Assembly: GCF_014192095.1 (NCBI RefSeq)
Contig: NZ_JACHXN010000023.1
Span: 1-64,000 of the forward strand
Length of the DNA stretch: 64,000 nt
From: Phyllobacterium trifolii
GTDB lineage: Bacteria; Pseudomonadota; Alphaproteobacteria; Rhizobiales; Rhizobiaceae
Direction: 5' to 3'
Shown here: positions 25,811-33,863 of the stretch, piece after piece
Position numbering within the stretch: position 1 is the first letter of the stretch
How the letters are laid out: every line of letters starts with the position of its first letter
Position numbers and translations under genes: made by a program
The notes under the pieces: generated by a model
Told to the model about the DNA's origin: nothing
The model's database searches: none
Seen by the model: the letters and a program-made list of their open reading frames with translations, nothing else

Positions 25811-26331
25811 ACGCCGGAGCCCGCCTTGGTGGGGTCATAAGCTTCGGGTGCCTTGCCATGGATCGCCTGAATGCCGAGCCACAGATAGCGGACGATCATG
25901 GCGATGACGAAGACGACATAGATCGCATAGAGCCAGTCGAAGCGGATCTTGAGATAGGCGGTCTTCTCGACCTGCATGAACATCACATAGTCGATAACGG
26001 CCGGCAGCGAGAGCGCGAACGTCGAAATCAGTGCCACGGCCATGATCAGCACCATGATCCGCCGTGCCCTGTCGCCGGCACCGGCCCAGAACAGGTCGAA
26101 GCGGATTTCCTCGCTTTCGCGTACCACGAAGGCTGCGCCGAACAGCACGATCCAGATCCAGAGCGCCACGCTGATTTCGTTGGTCCAGCCGATCGGCCAA
26201 TTGAGCAGGTAGCGGAAGACGATCTGCAGCATGAAGGCCGCGAACATCAGGAGGAGAAGCATAGCGAGAACATTCTCCGCCCGCCGCCGCAACCACTCGC
26301 CTTGGGCCGCGTATCTCGTAAGCCAATTCAT
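25807..26331 (-). CDS. TRAP transporter small permease (DctQ family)
   Basis: 174 residues with four membrane segments: LAMLLLLMFAAFMLQIVFRYLL, then NEISVALWIWIVLFGAAFVV with the following charged RESEEIRFDL, a third around IMVLIMAVALISTFALSL, and a fourth around LYAIYVVFVIAMIVRYLW. The W-x5-E-x8-F-x2-G-type middle block is typical of DctQ. It is the membrane partner of the large permease. Confidence 0.88.
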   Translation of the reverse strand: MNWLTRYAAQGEWLRRRAENVLAMLLLLMFAAFMLQIVFRYLLNWPIGWTNEISVALWIWIVLFGAAFVVRESEEIRFDLFWAGAGDRARRIMVLIMAVALISTFALSLPAVIDYVMFMQVEKTAYLKIRFDWLYAIYVVFVIAMIVRYLWLGIQAIHGKAPEAYDPTKAGSGV

Positions 26332-26403
26332 GAAGGGTCGTCCCGTTCCGGATTTGCCAATGCGGCATCCGCCGATGCCACATTCGCGTCGAGCAAGTCT
26401 TGA

Positions 26404-27387
26404 CTAGAGTGCCTCGATCTTCTCGATGATACCGGGCGCCCAGGATTTGGACAGTTCGGAACCAGCATATTTCTCGCGCGCGAAAGTGCGGAAGGCGGCG
26501 ACATCGGGTTCGTAGATGTTGAGGCCGGCCTCCTTGAACTCCTCGATCAGCGTGCCTTCCTGCTTGATGTGCTCGTCCTGGCTCCAGTTCATCGCCTTGT
26601 CGGCTGCGGCCTGGAATGCCGTCTGCTGTTCTGCGCTCATCTCGCTCCAGACCTTGCTCGACACGGTGAGCAGATCGTAGCCGATGAGATGCGAGGTCAG
26701 CACGATCTGCGACATGACTTCGTAGAACTTCATGTTCTTGACATTGGGCAGCGGATTGTCCTGCCCGTCGATCGCACCGGTCTGCAGGCCGGTATAGACC
26801 TCGGCATAGGCCATGGCCGTCGGGTTGGCGCCGAGCGCGGTGCCGAGGAACTGCCAGGCATCGCCACCCGGCATGCGCAGCTTGATGCCAGCCATGTCGG
26901 CCGGCGTGGTGATCTTCTTGTCGGGCTTGAGGCCGACCTGGCGCGAGCCGAAATAGGTCGGGCCGAGGATGCGGACGGAGAGCTGGTCTTCGACCATCTT
27001 CTTGTATTCGGCGCCAAGGTCGCTTGCGAAGAATTTCTGCACATGGGCCGCATCGCGGAAGAGATAGGCCGAGCTCAGCACCGACCATTCCGGAATCTGT
27101 TTGGCGAAATCCTGCGGCGCGATATTGCCCATCTGGAGATTGCCGCGCTGAAGCGCGACAAGTTCGGTGCCCTGCTTGAAGAGGTTGCCGCCGTAATAGG
27201 GCTCGAGCTTGAACGAGCCCTCGATCTCCTTGGCGAACATCTTGGTCATCTCGGCACGGATATCCTGCTCGGAAAAGACGGCCGAGAACTTGAGCACGGG
27301 CTTGTCCTGCGCGAATGCGGGCAGCGGCAAAGTCGACGCGGCGATCGCGCCTCCGATGAAATGACGACGGGTCAAGTCGATTGTCAT
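26404..27387 (-). CDS. TRAP transporter substrate-binding protein (DctP family)
   Basis: 327 residues. A twin-arginine signal (LTRRHFIGGAIAAS, cleavage near AFAQD) precedes a DctP fold: EIEGSFKLEPYYGGNLFKQG, LVALQRGNLQMG, and IKLRMPGGDAWQFLGTALGANPTAMAY, which contains the ligand-carboxylate-binding arginine (LRMP). Start at the ATG at 27387 with GGAGGAGG upstream. First gene of the dctPQM-aroQ unit, driven by the promoter at 27452-27480. Confidence 0.92.
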   Translation of the reverse strand: MTIDLTRRHFIGGAIAASTLPLPAFAQDKPVLKFSAVFSEQDIRAEMTKMFAKEIEGSFKLEPYYGGNLFKQGTELVALQRGNLQMGNIAPQDFAKQIPEWSVLSSAYLFRDAAHVQKFFASDLGAEYKKMVEDQLSVRILGPTYFGSRQVGLKPDKKITTPADMAGIKLRMPGGDAWQFLGTALGANPTAMAYAEVYTGLQTGAIDGQDNPLPNVKNMKFYEVMSQIVLTSHLIGYDLLTVSSKVWSEMSAEQQTAFQAAADKAMNWSQDEHIKQEGTLIEEFKEAGLNIYEPDVAAFRTFAREKYAGSELSKSWAPGIIEKIEAL

Positions 27388-27451
27388 GTTTCCTCCTCCT
27401 TCCACCCCTTGTTCAGGATGCGAAAATTATCGCTCCTCCGCGACTGAAAAA

Positions 27452-27480
27452 TATTGTACGAAATAGTTCGTTTATGTCAA
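27452..27480 (-). promoter_or_regulatory. Promoter of the TRAP/aroQ operon with operator in its spacer
   Basis: On the minus strand: TTGACA, exactly 17 bases, then ACAATA. The spacer contains ACGAACTATTTCGT, read on the plus strand as ACGAAATAGTTCGT at 27458-27471. The same arrangement recurs at 30153-30181. The site is probably bound by the TetR protein at 29484. Confidence 0.7.
27458..27471. promoter_or_regulatory. TetR-type operator ACGAA-N4-TTCGT, site 1
   Basis: Inverted repeat between divergent dctP and quiC. It matches site 2 at 30160-30175 in 12 of 14 core positions. Its place in the promoter spacer would give repression by blocking polymerase. Confidence 0.68.
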
Positions 27481-27530
27481 CGGTTGTTCGGAGAAGCCTG
27501 AGTTGACACTTGCCGGGGAAGGAGGACGAG

Positions 27531-29420
27531 ATGAAGACCTCAATCGCGACCGTGACGATGAGCGGCGAATTGGACGCCAAGCTGCGCGCCATAGCAGAGG
27601 CTGGATTTGACGGCGTGGAGATTTTCGAGAACGACCTCCTCGCCTCCGATAGCTCGCCACGCGATGTCGGCCGGATGGTGCGAGACCACGGCCTGGAGAT
27701 TACGCTGTTCCAGCCGTTCCGCGATTTCGAGGGCATGCCCGAGCCGCAGCGGGGGCGGACCTTCGACCGGGCCGAACGTAAGTTCGACGTCATGCAGGAA
27801 CTGGGCGCCGAACTCGTGCTCGTCTGTTCCAATGTCTCGCCCGTGTCGCTCGGCGGGCTGGACCGCGCCGCCGCGGATTTCCATCAACTCGGCGAGCGCG
27901 CGGCAAAGCGCGGATTGAGGATCGGCTACGAGGCACTCGCCTGGGGCCGGCACATCAACGACCACCGGGATGCGTGGGAGATCGTCCGCCGCGCCGATCA
28001 TCCCAATGTCGGTCTGATTCTCGACAGCTTCCACACGCTCGCCCGCAAGATCGACGTCAATTCGATCAGATCGATCCCTAAGGAAAAGATCTTCATAGTT
28101 CAACTTGCCGACGCGCCGCTGATCGACATGGACCTGCTCTACTGGAGCCGCCATTTCCGCAACATGCCCGGCGAGGGTGACCTTGACGTGACCGGGTTCA
28201 CGCGCGCCGTCGCCGCCACGGGCTATGACGGCTATCTCTCGCTGGAAATCTTCAACGATCAGTTCCGCGGCGGGTCGACCAAGGCGATCGCAGGTGATGG
28301 CAGGCGCTCGTTGATCCATCTCGGCGACGAGGTCAAGCGGGCGGAGCCGGATGCTGTGTTGACCGTTCCTGATATGCCTGGGCGAGCTGGCGTGAAAGGC
28401 GTCGCCTTCGTGGAATTCACAGCCGACAAATCGGAAAGCCCGGAACTCATCGACATGCTCCATACGCTCGGCTTCCGCCGGGTCGGCCGGCACAAGTCGA
28501 AGAAGGTCGATCTCTACCAGCAGGGCGCGATCAGGCTGGTGGTCAATACCGAGGAGAAGGGATTTGCGAGTGCCGCCTTCCATCTTCACGGCACATCGGC
28601 CTATGCCTTCGGGCTCGAGGTCGAGAATGCGACGGAAGCCGTGGATCGCGCCGCGGCACTCGGCTCGGAGCGCTTCATGCAGCCGGTGCCCAAGGGCGAG
28701 ACCACGATACCGGCGATCTACGGCCCAGGCGGCGGGATCTTATATTTCCTCGACGGCAGCGCGCAGCTCGCATCGGTCTGGACCCTCGAATTCTCCGCTG
28801 CCGAGGACGAAAGCCAGGTCAAATCCGCCGGGCTTGAGCATATCGACCACATTGCCCAAACCGTGAATTACGACGACCTGCTCACCACCGTCCTGTTCTA
28901 CAATTCGCTGCTCGATGTCAGGAAGACGCCGGTTGTCGATATCATCGACCCCTCGGGCATCGTTCGCAGCCAGGTTGTCGAAAACAGCAATGGTTCGTTC
29001 CGCGTGACGCTCAACGGCGCGGAGAATCGCAAGACGCTGGCCGGCCATTTTCTCGCCGAAAGCTTCGGTTCCTCGATCCAGCATGTGGCCTTCTCGACAT
29101 CGGATATATTCGGAACGTCGGAGCGCCTTGCCGCCAATGGTTTCACGCCGCTTCAGATCACCCGCAACTACTATGACGATGTCGAGGCCCGGTTCGGGCT
29201 GGAACCGGATTTCGCCGAGCGCCTGCGCGCCGCCAATATCCTCTACGACCGCGACGAGCATGGCGAATATTTCCAGCTCTACAGCCCGGTCTATGGCGAG
29301 GGATTCTTCTTCGAGGTCGTCGAGCGGCGGGGCTATCGTGGCTATGGCGCGCCGAATGCGATCTTTCGAATCGCGGCCCAGAAGCGCCATATCAGGCCGG
29401 AAGGCGTGCCGGCGGGCTGA
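27531..29420 (+). CDS. quiC1: 3-Dehydroshikimate dehydratase, QuiC1 type (TIM barrel fused to HPPD-like domain)
   Basis: 629 residues, close to the 635 of the Pseudomonas enzyme. The N-terminal sugar-phosphate-isomerase-like TIM barrel (1-270) has Glu134, Asp165, Gln191 and Glu239 as metal ligands, with His168 and Arg210 at the active site; these match the residues described for QuiC1. The rest is a double VOC domain similar to 4-hydroxyphenylpyruvate dioxygenase (AYAFGLEVENATEAV, EHIDHIAQTV, QHVAFSTSDIF, EYFQLYS). It turns 3-dehydroshikimate into protocatechuate. ATG at 27531 has GGAGGACG upstream. Divergent from the TRAP operon. Confidence 0.92.
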   Translation: MKTSIATVTMSGELDAKLRAIAEAGFDGVEIFENDLLASDSSPRDVGRMVRDHGLEITLFQPFRDFEGMPEPQRGRTFDRAERKFDVMQELGAELVLVCSNVSPVSLGGLDRAAADFHQLGERAAKRGLRIGYEALAWGRHINDHRDAWEIVRRADHPNVGLILDSFHTLARKIDVNSIRSIPKEKIFIVQLADAPLIDMDLLYWSRHFRNMPGEGDLDVTGFTRAVAATGYDGYLSLEIFNDQFRGGSTKAIAGDGRRSLIHLGDEVKRAEPDAVLTVPDMPGRAGVKGVAFVEFTADKSESPELIDMLHTLGFRRVGRHKSKKVDLYQQGAIRLVVNTEEKGFASAAFHLHGTSAYAFGLEVENATEAVDRAAALGSERFMQPVPKGETTIPAIYGPGGGILYFLDGSAQLASVWTLEFSAAEDESQVKSAGLEHIDHIAQTVNYDDLLTTVLFYNSLLDVRKTPVVDIIDPSGIVRSQVVENSNGSFRVTLNGAENRKTLAGHFLAESFGSSIQHVAFSTSDIFGTSERLAANGFTPLQITRNYYDDVEARFGLEPDFAERLRAANILYDRDEHGEYFQLYSPVYGEGFFFEVVERRGYRGYGAPNAIFRIAAQKRHIRPEGVPAG

Positions 29421-29483
29421 CTTGCCGATATCGGATATTTGGCTTACGCCCTGAAACGGAACGGAAGGGAAAAGGTCCTGGAA

Positions 29484-30131
29484 ATGAAGACTGCCGAATC
29501 ACGCGTCGCGCGGAAGAACGATCCCGACGGCACGAAGGAAAACATCATCGCGGTGGCGACGGAGGAGTTCGTCAATTCCGGCTTCTCGGGTGCCCGTGTC
29601 GACCAGATCGCCGAGCGGACCAAGACCTCCAAGCGAATGATCTACTACTATTTCGGCAGCAAGGAAGGCATGTACCTTGCAGTTCTTGAACGTGCCTACC
29701 AGAAGATCCGTTCGCTCGAGACGCGGCTCAAGCTGGGGGATCTGTCGCCCGAAGATGCGATGCGGACGCTGATCGGCTCGACCTTCGACCATGACGACGC
29801 CAATCCCGATTTCATCCAGCTCGTCAGCATTGAGAACATCCATCGCGCCGAGCACCTGAAGAACACCGATGTCCTGCAGAAGGCCAATTCCGGCATCATT
29901 GCGATCCTGTCGGCGATCCTGGAACGCGGTTATCGTGACGGCGCCTTCCGGCGGCGCATCGACCCGATCGACCTGCACCAGATGATCTCGGCGCTCTGCT
30001 TCTTCCGCGTCTCGAACCGCCACACATTCGGTGCCATCTTCAGCCGCGACCTGATGGAAGGCACGCTCAAGGCCCGCCACAGGCTGATCATTTCGGACAT
30101 GGTTCTCTCCTATCTCAAGTCTGGCGGCTAA
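29484..30131 (+). CDS. TetR-family regulator of the quinate module
   Basis: 215 residues. The DNA-binding domain occupies about 18-65 (KENIIAVATEEFVNSGFSGARVDQIA, then RMIYYYFGSKEGMYLAVLE). The C-terminal domain is helical with PIDLHQMISALCFFRVSNRHTFG. Genes of this subtype sit with shikimate/quinate genes (QuiR/PcaR-like role inferred). The ATG at 29484 is chosen over an upstream TTG because it has AAGGGAAAAGG upstream. Downstream of quiC and upstream of the dehydrogenase; its likely sites are at 27458 and 30160. Confidence 0.88.
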   Translation: MKTAESRVARKNDPDGTKENIIAVATEEFVNSGFSGARVDQIAERTKTSKRMIYYYFGSKEGMYLAVLERAYQKIRSLETRLKLGDLSPEDAMRTLIGSTFDHDDANPDFIQLVSIENIHRAEHLKNTDVLQKANSGIIAILSAILERGYRDGAFRRRIDPIDLHQMISALCFFRVSNRHTFGAIFSRDLMEGTLKARHRLIISDMVLSYLKSGG

Positions 30132-30152
30132 GTTGGCATAATCATCTGCCAA

Positions 30153-30181
30153 TTGACATTACGAACCAGTTCGTACATTTT
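30153..30181 (+). promoter_or_regulatory. Promoter of the shikimate/quinate dehydrogenase with operator in its spacer
   Basis: TTGACA, 17 bases, CATTTT. The spacer contains TACGAACCAGTTCGTA at 30160-30175. The layout is the same as at 27452-27480, which supports both. Confidence 0.7.
30160..30175. promoter_or_regulatory. TetR-type operator TACGAAC-CA-GTTCGTA, site 2
   Basis: Perfect 7-base arms with a 2-base spacer. It lies 29 bases after the TetR gene stop and about 90 bases before the dehydrogenase start. Confidence 0.7.
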
Positions 30182-30262
30182 GAAAGTGTCGTTGGCGCAA
30201 AGTCGCCAGCGCCATTCAAAAGACTCGAACCGGGTGGAGCTTTGCAGTCATCTGCGAAAACA

Positions 30263-31111
30263 ATGACGCGCGTGGTCCGCGCTGGGTTGATCGGGAGCGG
30301 CATCGGCCTGTCTCGCACGCCCGCGCTGCATATGGAGGAAGGCCGTCAGCACGGCATCGATTACCGCTATGACCTCATAGATCTCGACGTACTCGGCGTT
30401 GGCCCCGAGGCGCTCGGCTCCCTGATCGCCAAGGCGGAGGCGGAGGGGTTCGCTGGTCTCAACATTACTCACCCCTGCAAGCAGGGGGCGATCGCCCATG
30501 TCGATGAACTCTCCGACGACGCGGCCGTGCTGCAATCGATCAACACGATCGCCTTCAAGAACGGCACGCGCAGGGGTCACAACACGGACTGGTGGGGTTT
30601 TCAGCAGAGCTTCCGCCGAGGTTTGCCCGATGCGGACCTAAGCCATGCCGTGCTGATCGGCGCCGGCGGTGCCGGGGTCGCGGTGGCGCATGCACTGGCC
30701 CGGATGGGCACCGCTAAGGTCACGATCTTCGACGTCGATCCGGCGCGCGTGTCGGCCGTGATGGATCGGTTGGTCCTGGTGCATCCGGATTGCGTTTTCG
30801 ACGCAGGCAAAGACCTCGGTGCGGTTTTGGCAGGCGCCAGCGGCATCGTGCAAGCGACGCCGATCGGCATGGCTTCACATCCCGGAACGCCCTTTGACGT
30901 CGATCTGCTATCAGCGAACCTCTGGGTCGCCGAGATCATCTATTTTCCACTGCAAACGGCACTGCTCGCGGCGGCGGCTACACGCGGCTGCGAGGTTCTC
31001 AATGGCGGCGGCATGGCGGTGTTCCAGGCGGTCGGTGCATTCGAACTCTTCACAGGCGTGGCACCCAACGTCGAGCGCATGATCCGGCATTTCAGCACAC
31101 TTAAAAATTGA
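30263..31111 (+). CDS. Shikimate/quinate dehydrogenase (AroE family)
   Basis: 282 residues. GLSRTPALH (residues 16-23) is the substrate-hydroxyl site, normally S-x-S-P, here Ser17-Arg-Thr19-Pro. NITHPCK carries the catalytic Lys73, Asn94 follows, and NTDWWGF carries Asp109. VLIGAGGAGVAVAHALARMG is the cofactor motif. The Arg-Thr variant and the context point to a catabolic quinate/shikimate dehydrogenase instead of biosynthetic AroE. ATG at 30263 chosen; a TTG at 30242 close to GGTGGAG is an alternative. Confidence 0.87.
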   Translation: MTRVVRAGLIGSGIGLSRTPALHMEEGRQHGIDYRYDLIDLDVLGVGPEALGSLIAKAEAEGFAGLNITHPCKQGAIAHVDELSDDAAVLQSINTIAFKNGTRRGHNTDWWGFQQSFRRGLPDADLSHAVLIGAGGAGVAVAHALARMGTAKVTIFDVDPARVSAVMDRLVLVHPDCVFDAGKDLGAVLAGASGIVQATPIGMASHPGTPFDVDLLSANLWVAEIIYFPLQTALLAAAATRGCEVLNGGGMAVFQAVGAFELFTGVAPNVERMIRHFSTLKN

Positions 31112-31117
31112 CGTTAC

Positions 31118-31840
31118 TCACTTGCGAACATAATCCGGAAATTGATCGCTGATAAGATCGATGATGGATAGCGTCCCAGATAAATGTCTGCGCATGGCGG
31201 TTTCAGCGGCTTCCGGGCGTCCCGATTGTATCGCACTGACAATCTCTTGGTGATCCGTAAGGACATTTTGCATCTTGCCGGGCATAGGCAGATTGAGGCG
31301 GCGCAATCGGTCAAGATGCACGCTTTGCCGACGGACAGTGGACCAGAGATTAAGGATGCCCGCACGCGCGTAAATCTTGCGGTGAAAGTCCTTGTCGAGC
31401 GTATCGAACAGATCATACGTCTGCGGGGTGGCCACTTGCCGTTGTCTTGCGAGGACTTCCTCGAGTTCTGCTGCGGTTTGGGCCGGGCACTCGGCTGTCA
31501 AGCGACGAACAGCTTCGAGTTCAATCGAGAGCCGCAGGAATTGCGCCTGCCTTGCGTGATCAATATCGATCCTTGCCACGACAGTCGCGTATTGGGGAAA
31601 GACTTCGACAATGCCTTCTTCTTGCAGGCGAATGAGCGCATCCCGGACCGGGGTCTGACTGACGCCGAACTCCAATTGAAGCGAAGCTCTCGAAAGAATT
31701 GTTCCCGGGACAAGTTCCACAGAGAGAATGCGGTCCCTCAATATCTCGTGAATCTGATGGGCGACCTGCCGTGTCCTGTCCAGAACGCTGTTTTTCACCC
31801 TGCCGCTCATGATTGCTGCTCTCTCGTTGTCTGTCTCCAT
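31118..31840 (-). CDS. GntR-family (FadR/FCD subfamily) regulator
   Basis: About 240 residues. An N-terminal winged helix (HEILRDRILSVELVPGTILSR, then QLEFGVSQTPVRDALIRLQEEGIVEVFP) and a C-terminal all-helical FCD domain whose metal-binding residues appear around LDKDFHRKIYARAG and LTDHQEIVSAIQSG, RRHLSG. Divergent from the importer at 31958 and probably its controller. Start uncertain: ATG at 31840 used, ATG at 31810 possible; a GTG at 31870 is unlikely because it falls inside the palindrome. Ends 6 bases from the convergent dehydrogenase gene. Confidence 0.88.
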   Translation of the reverse strand: METDNERAAIMSGRVKNSVLDRTRQVAHQIHEILRDRILSVELVPGTILSRASLQLEFGVSQTPVRDALIRLQEEGIVEVFPQYATVVARIDIDHARQAQFLRLSIELEAVRRLTAECPAQTAAELEEVLARQRQVATPQTYDLFDTLDKDFHRKIYARAGILNLWSTVRRQSVHLDRLRRLNLPMPGKMQNVLTDHQEIVSAIQSGRPEAAETAMRRHLSGTLSIIDLISDQFPDYVRK

Positions 31841-31866
31841 TGCAGTACCACAAATAATCGGTTGAT

Positions 31867-31884
31867 GCACTGATGCATTAGTGC
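31867..31884. promoter_or_regulatory. Candidate GntR operator GCACTGATGCATTAGTGC
   Basis: An 18-base near-perfect palindrome with one mismatched pair. It sits in the spacer between the GntR regulator and the ABC operon, 27 bases above the regulator start and 74 above the binding-protein start. FadR/FCD proteins bind sites of this size. Confidence 0.6.
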
Positions 31885-31957
31885 TTTAATGGAAATAAGC
31901 GATGTCGGAGGATTGTCGCCCTATGCGAACGACACAGAGAATTATCGGGAGGAAGAT

Positions 31958-32959
31958 ATGCGATTATTTCAGGGCGGTATTGCCGCACTTGGTATCATTC
32001 TGGGTCTAGGCTCGTCTGGCTATGCCCAGGAGAAGACGGATATATCCATAACACGTCAGCCGGGCATCCTTTATCTGGCGAGCCATGTTATGGAAACGCA
32101 AAAGCTCATTGAGAAGCACGCGGCGGAGGATGGCCTCAAAGATGTTACCGTCAATTGGCGCACCTTCAGCGGCGGCGGCGCACAAACCGATGCGCTTCTT
32201 GCCGGGAATGTCGACATCGTCAACACCGGGACGGGCAACCTGCTTTTGCTGTGGGACAGAACACGCGGCAAGGTAAAAGGGATCATAACCAGTTCGGCGC
32301 AGCCGGTCATCATGGTGTCGCGTGACCCCAAGATCAAATCACTGAAGGACATCGGTCCGAGCGACAAGATTGCGGTCCCGACTGTCGGCGTTTCGACGCA
32401 GGCGATCCTGTTGCAAATGGCGGCAGGTCAGATGTTTGGGGACAGCGACCTCAAGCATTTCGATCCAAACACGGTGCAGCTCGGACATCCCGATGCGATG
32501 GCGGCGCTGGCGAACAAGAGCCACGAGGTGGCCAGTCATTTCTCCGCACCGCCTTTCCAGTATCTGGAGATCGATGCCGGCAACCACATCGTGGTCAATT
32601 CCAAGGACATCATTGGCGGTCCTTTAACTCAAGCGACGTTCTTCACGACAACGGCTTTTGCCGAAGCAAATCCTGTCATCATCAAGGCCATGCGCGAAGC
32701 CACAGTCGAGGCAATCGACATGATCAAGAAGAACCCGAAAGACGCCTTGAGCGCCTACAAGCAGGTTTCCGGTGACAAAACCGATCTTAATACCCTGGTC
32801 AAGATCCTCGGACAGCCGGACATGATGGAGTTTCGCACCGATCCTCAGGGAACGATGAAGTTTGCCACGCATCTGCACAAGATCGGAACGCTCAAGACGA
32901 TGCCTGCGGCATGGACAGACTATTATCTGCCAGAGTCCGCCGATCTAAAAGGCAACTAA
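31958..32959 (+). CDS. ABC transporter substrate-binding protein (taurine/sulfonate type)
   Basis: 333 residues with a signal peptide (MRLFQGGIAALGIILGLGSSG, cleavage near YAQEK). NMT1/SsuA-like fold: LYLASHVMETQKLIEKHAAEDGL, then VNWRTFSGGGAQTDALLAGNVDIVNTG, and a long C-terminal helical part. The ligand is probably a small anionic compound. GGGAGGAAGAT sets the start. First gene of a five-gene operon with dehydratase and RraA-like genes. Confidence 0.88.
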   Translation: MRLFQGGIAALGIILGLGSSGYAQEKTDISITRQPGILYLASHVMETQKLIEKHAAEDGLKDVTVNWRTFSGGGAQTDALLAGNVDIVNTGTGNLLLLWDRTRGKVKGIITSSAQPVIMVSRDPKIKSLKDIGPSDKIAVPTVGVSTQAILLQMAAGQMFGDSDLKHFDPNTVQLGHPDAMAALANKSHEVASHFSAPPFQYLEIDAGNHIVVNSKDIIGGPLTQATFFTTTAFAEANPVIIKAMREATVEAIDMIKKNPKDALSAYKQVSGDKTDLNTLVKILGQPDMMEFRTDPQGTMKFATHLHKIGTLKTMPAAWTDYYLPESADLKGN

Positions 32960-32978
32960 CTGTCGGCACCGAGCCAAC

Positions 32979-33000
32979 GACCTGGCAGAGATGCCGGGTC
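32979..33000 (+). other. Stem-loop between binding-protein and ATPase genes
   Basis: GACCTGGCA-GAGA-TGCCGGGTC, a 9-base-pair stem with a GAGA tetraloop and one G-U pair. No T-run, so more likely an mRNA-stabilising or processing hairpin than a terminator. Confidence 0.5.
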
Positions 33001-33024
33001 TTCCGACTTCCTATGGAGGCCCAT

Positions 33025-33858
33025 ATGTTACAGGCCCTACAGCAAAAAATAGATCCAACAGCAGGTCTTCCCGATGTCAAAGCGGCAAGTGAGGCCAGGC
33101 CGCTTCTCACCGTGGACAAGGTAACGCTTCGCTACAAGACCCCGAATCTGCTGATAACCGCGACGGAAGACGTCAGTTTTTCTGTTGAACGATCCGACCG
33201 TTTTGTTCTTCTCGGACCGTCCGGTTGCGGCAAGTCCACGTTGTTGAAAGCCGTCGGCGGATACATGACCCCGGTGAGTGGATCAATTCATATCAACGGA
33301 CGGCCGGTCAAAAAGCCTGGTGCCGATCGTATGATGGTATTTCAGGAGTTCGACCAGCTTTTGCCTTGGAAGACGGTACTGGAAAACGTCATGTTTCCGC
33401 TGATCGTTGCGCGCAAACTACCGCGCGGCGAGGCGGAGGCACGGGCCAAGGAGTATATCGATAAGGTAAAGCTGACACGCGCCATTGACAGTTATCCGCA
33501 CACGCTATCGGGTGGCATGAAGCAACGTGTGGCGATCGCCCGCGGCATGGCCATGCAGCCCGAGATTCTGCTGATGGACGAGCCGTTTGCAGCACTCGAC
33601 GCTCTAACGCGGCGCCAGATGCAGGACGAACTGCTGCAGCTTTGGGAAGATACCAGGTTTACGGTCATTTTCGTTACACATTCGATTGCTGAAGCCATCA
33701 AGATCTCCAACCGCATTCTGCTGTTGTCGCCTCATCCGGGGCGCGTGAAGGCTGAAGTGATCGACGTTGATCTCGCCCGTCAGGACGATGGCAGCGCCGC
33801 CGCGCTCGAACGCGATATCCACAATCTGCTCTTTTCCGAGTCCGGCCACAGGGAGTGA
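33025..33858 (+). CDS. ABC transporter ATP-binding protein (SsuB/TauB type)
   Basis: 277 residues. Walker A GPSGCGKST, Q-loop VFQEFDQLLPWKT, signature LSGGMKQRVAIARGM, Walker B ILLMDEPFAALD, switch His in FVTHSIAEA. Typical single-domain ATPase of the nitrate/sulfonate class. Start at the ATG at 33025 with TGGAGG upstream. It energises the permease that follows. Confidence 0.92.
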   Translation: MLQALQQKIDPTAGLPDVKAASEARPLLTVDKVTLRYKTPNLLITATEDVSFSVERSDRFVLLGPSGCGKSTLLKAVGGYMTPVSGSIHINGRPVKKPGADRMMVFQEFDQLLPWKTVLENVMFPLIVARKLPRGEAEARAKEYIDKVKLTRAIDSYPHTLSGGMKQRVAIARGMAMQPEILLMDEPFAALDALTRRQMQDELLQLWEDTRFTVIFVTHSIAEAIKISNRILLLSPHPGRVKAEVIDVDLARQDDGSAAALERDIHNLLFSESGHRE

Positions 33859-33863
33859 CGACA

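Noticed and set aside
25835-27088. 417-codon frame on the minus strand overlapping dctP and dctQ in another frame
   Set aside because: Rich in Arg, Ala and Pro without motifs; the overlapped TRAP genes are clear.
26569-27447. 292-codon frame antisense to the TRAP binding-protein gene
   Set aside because: Composition is typical of a GC-rich shadow frame, there is no ribosome site and it covers a well-supported gene.
27503-27530. TTGACA at 27503 as a quiC1 promoter
   Set aside because: Only 28 bases before the start codon and overlapping the ribosome-site region, so no -10 can fit.
27540-28589. 349-codon frame antisense to quiC1
   Set aside because: Shadow frame of a conserved enzyme whose active-site residues are all in the plus-strand reading.
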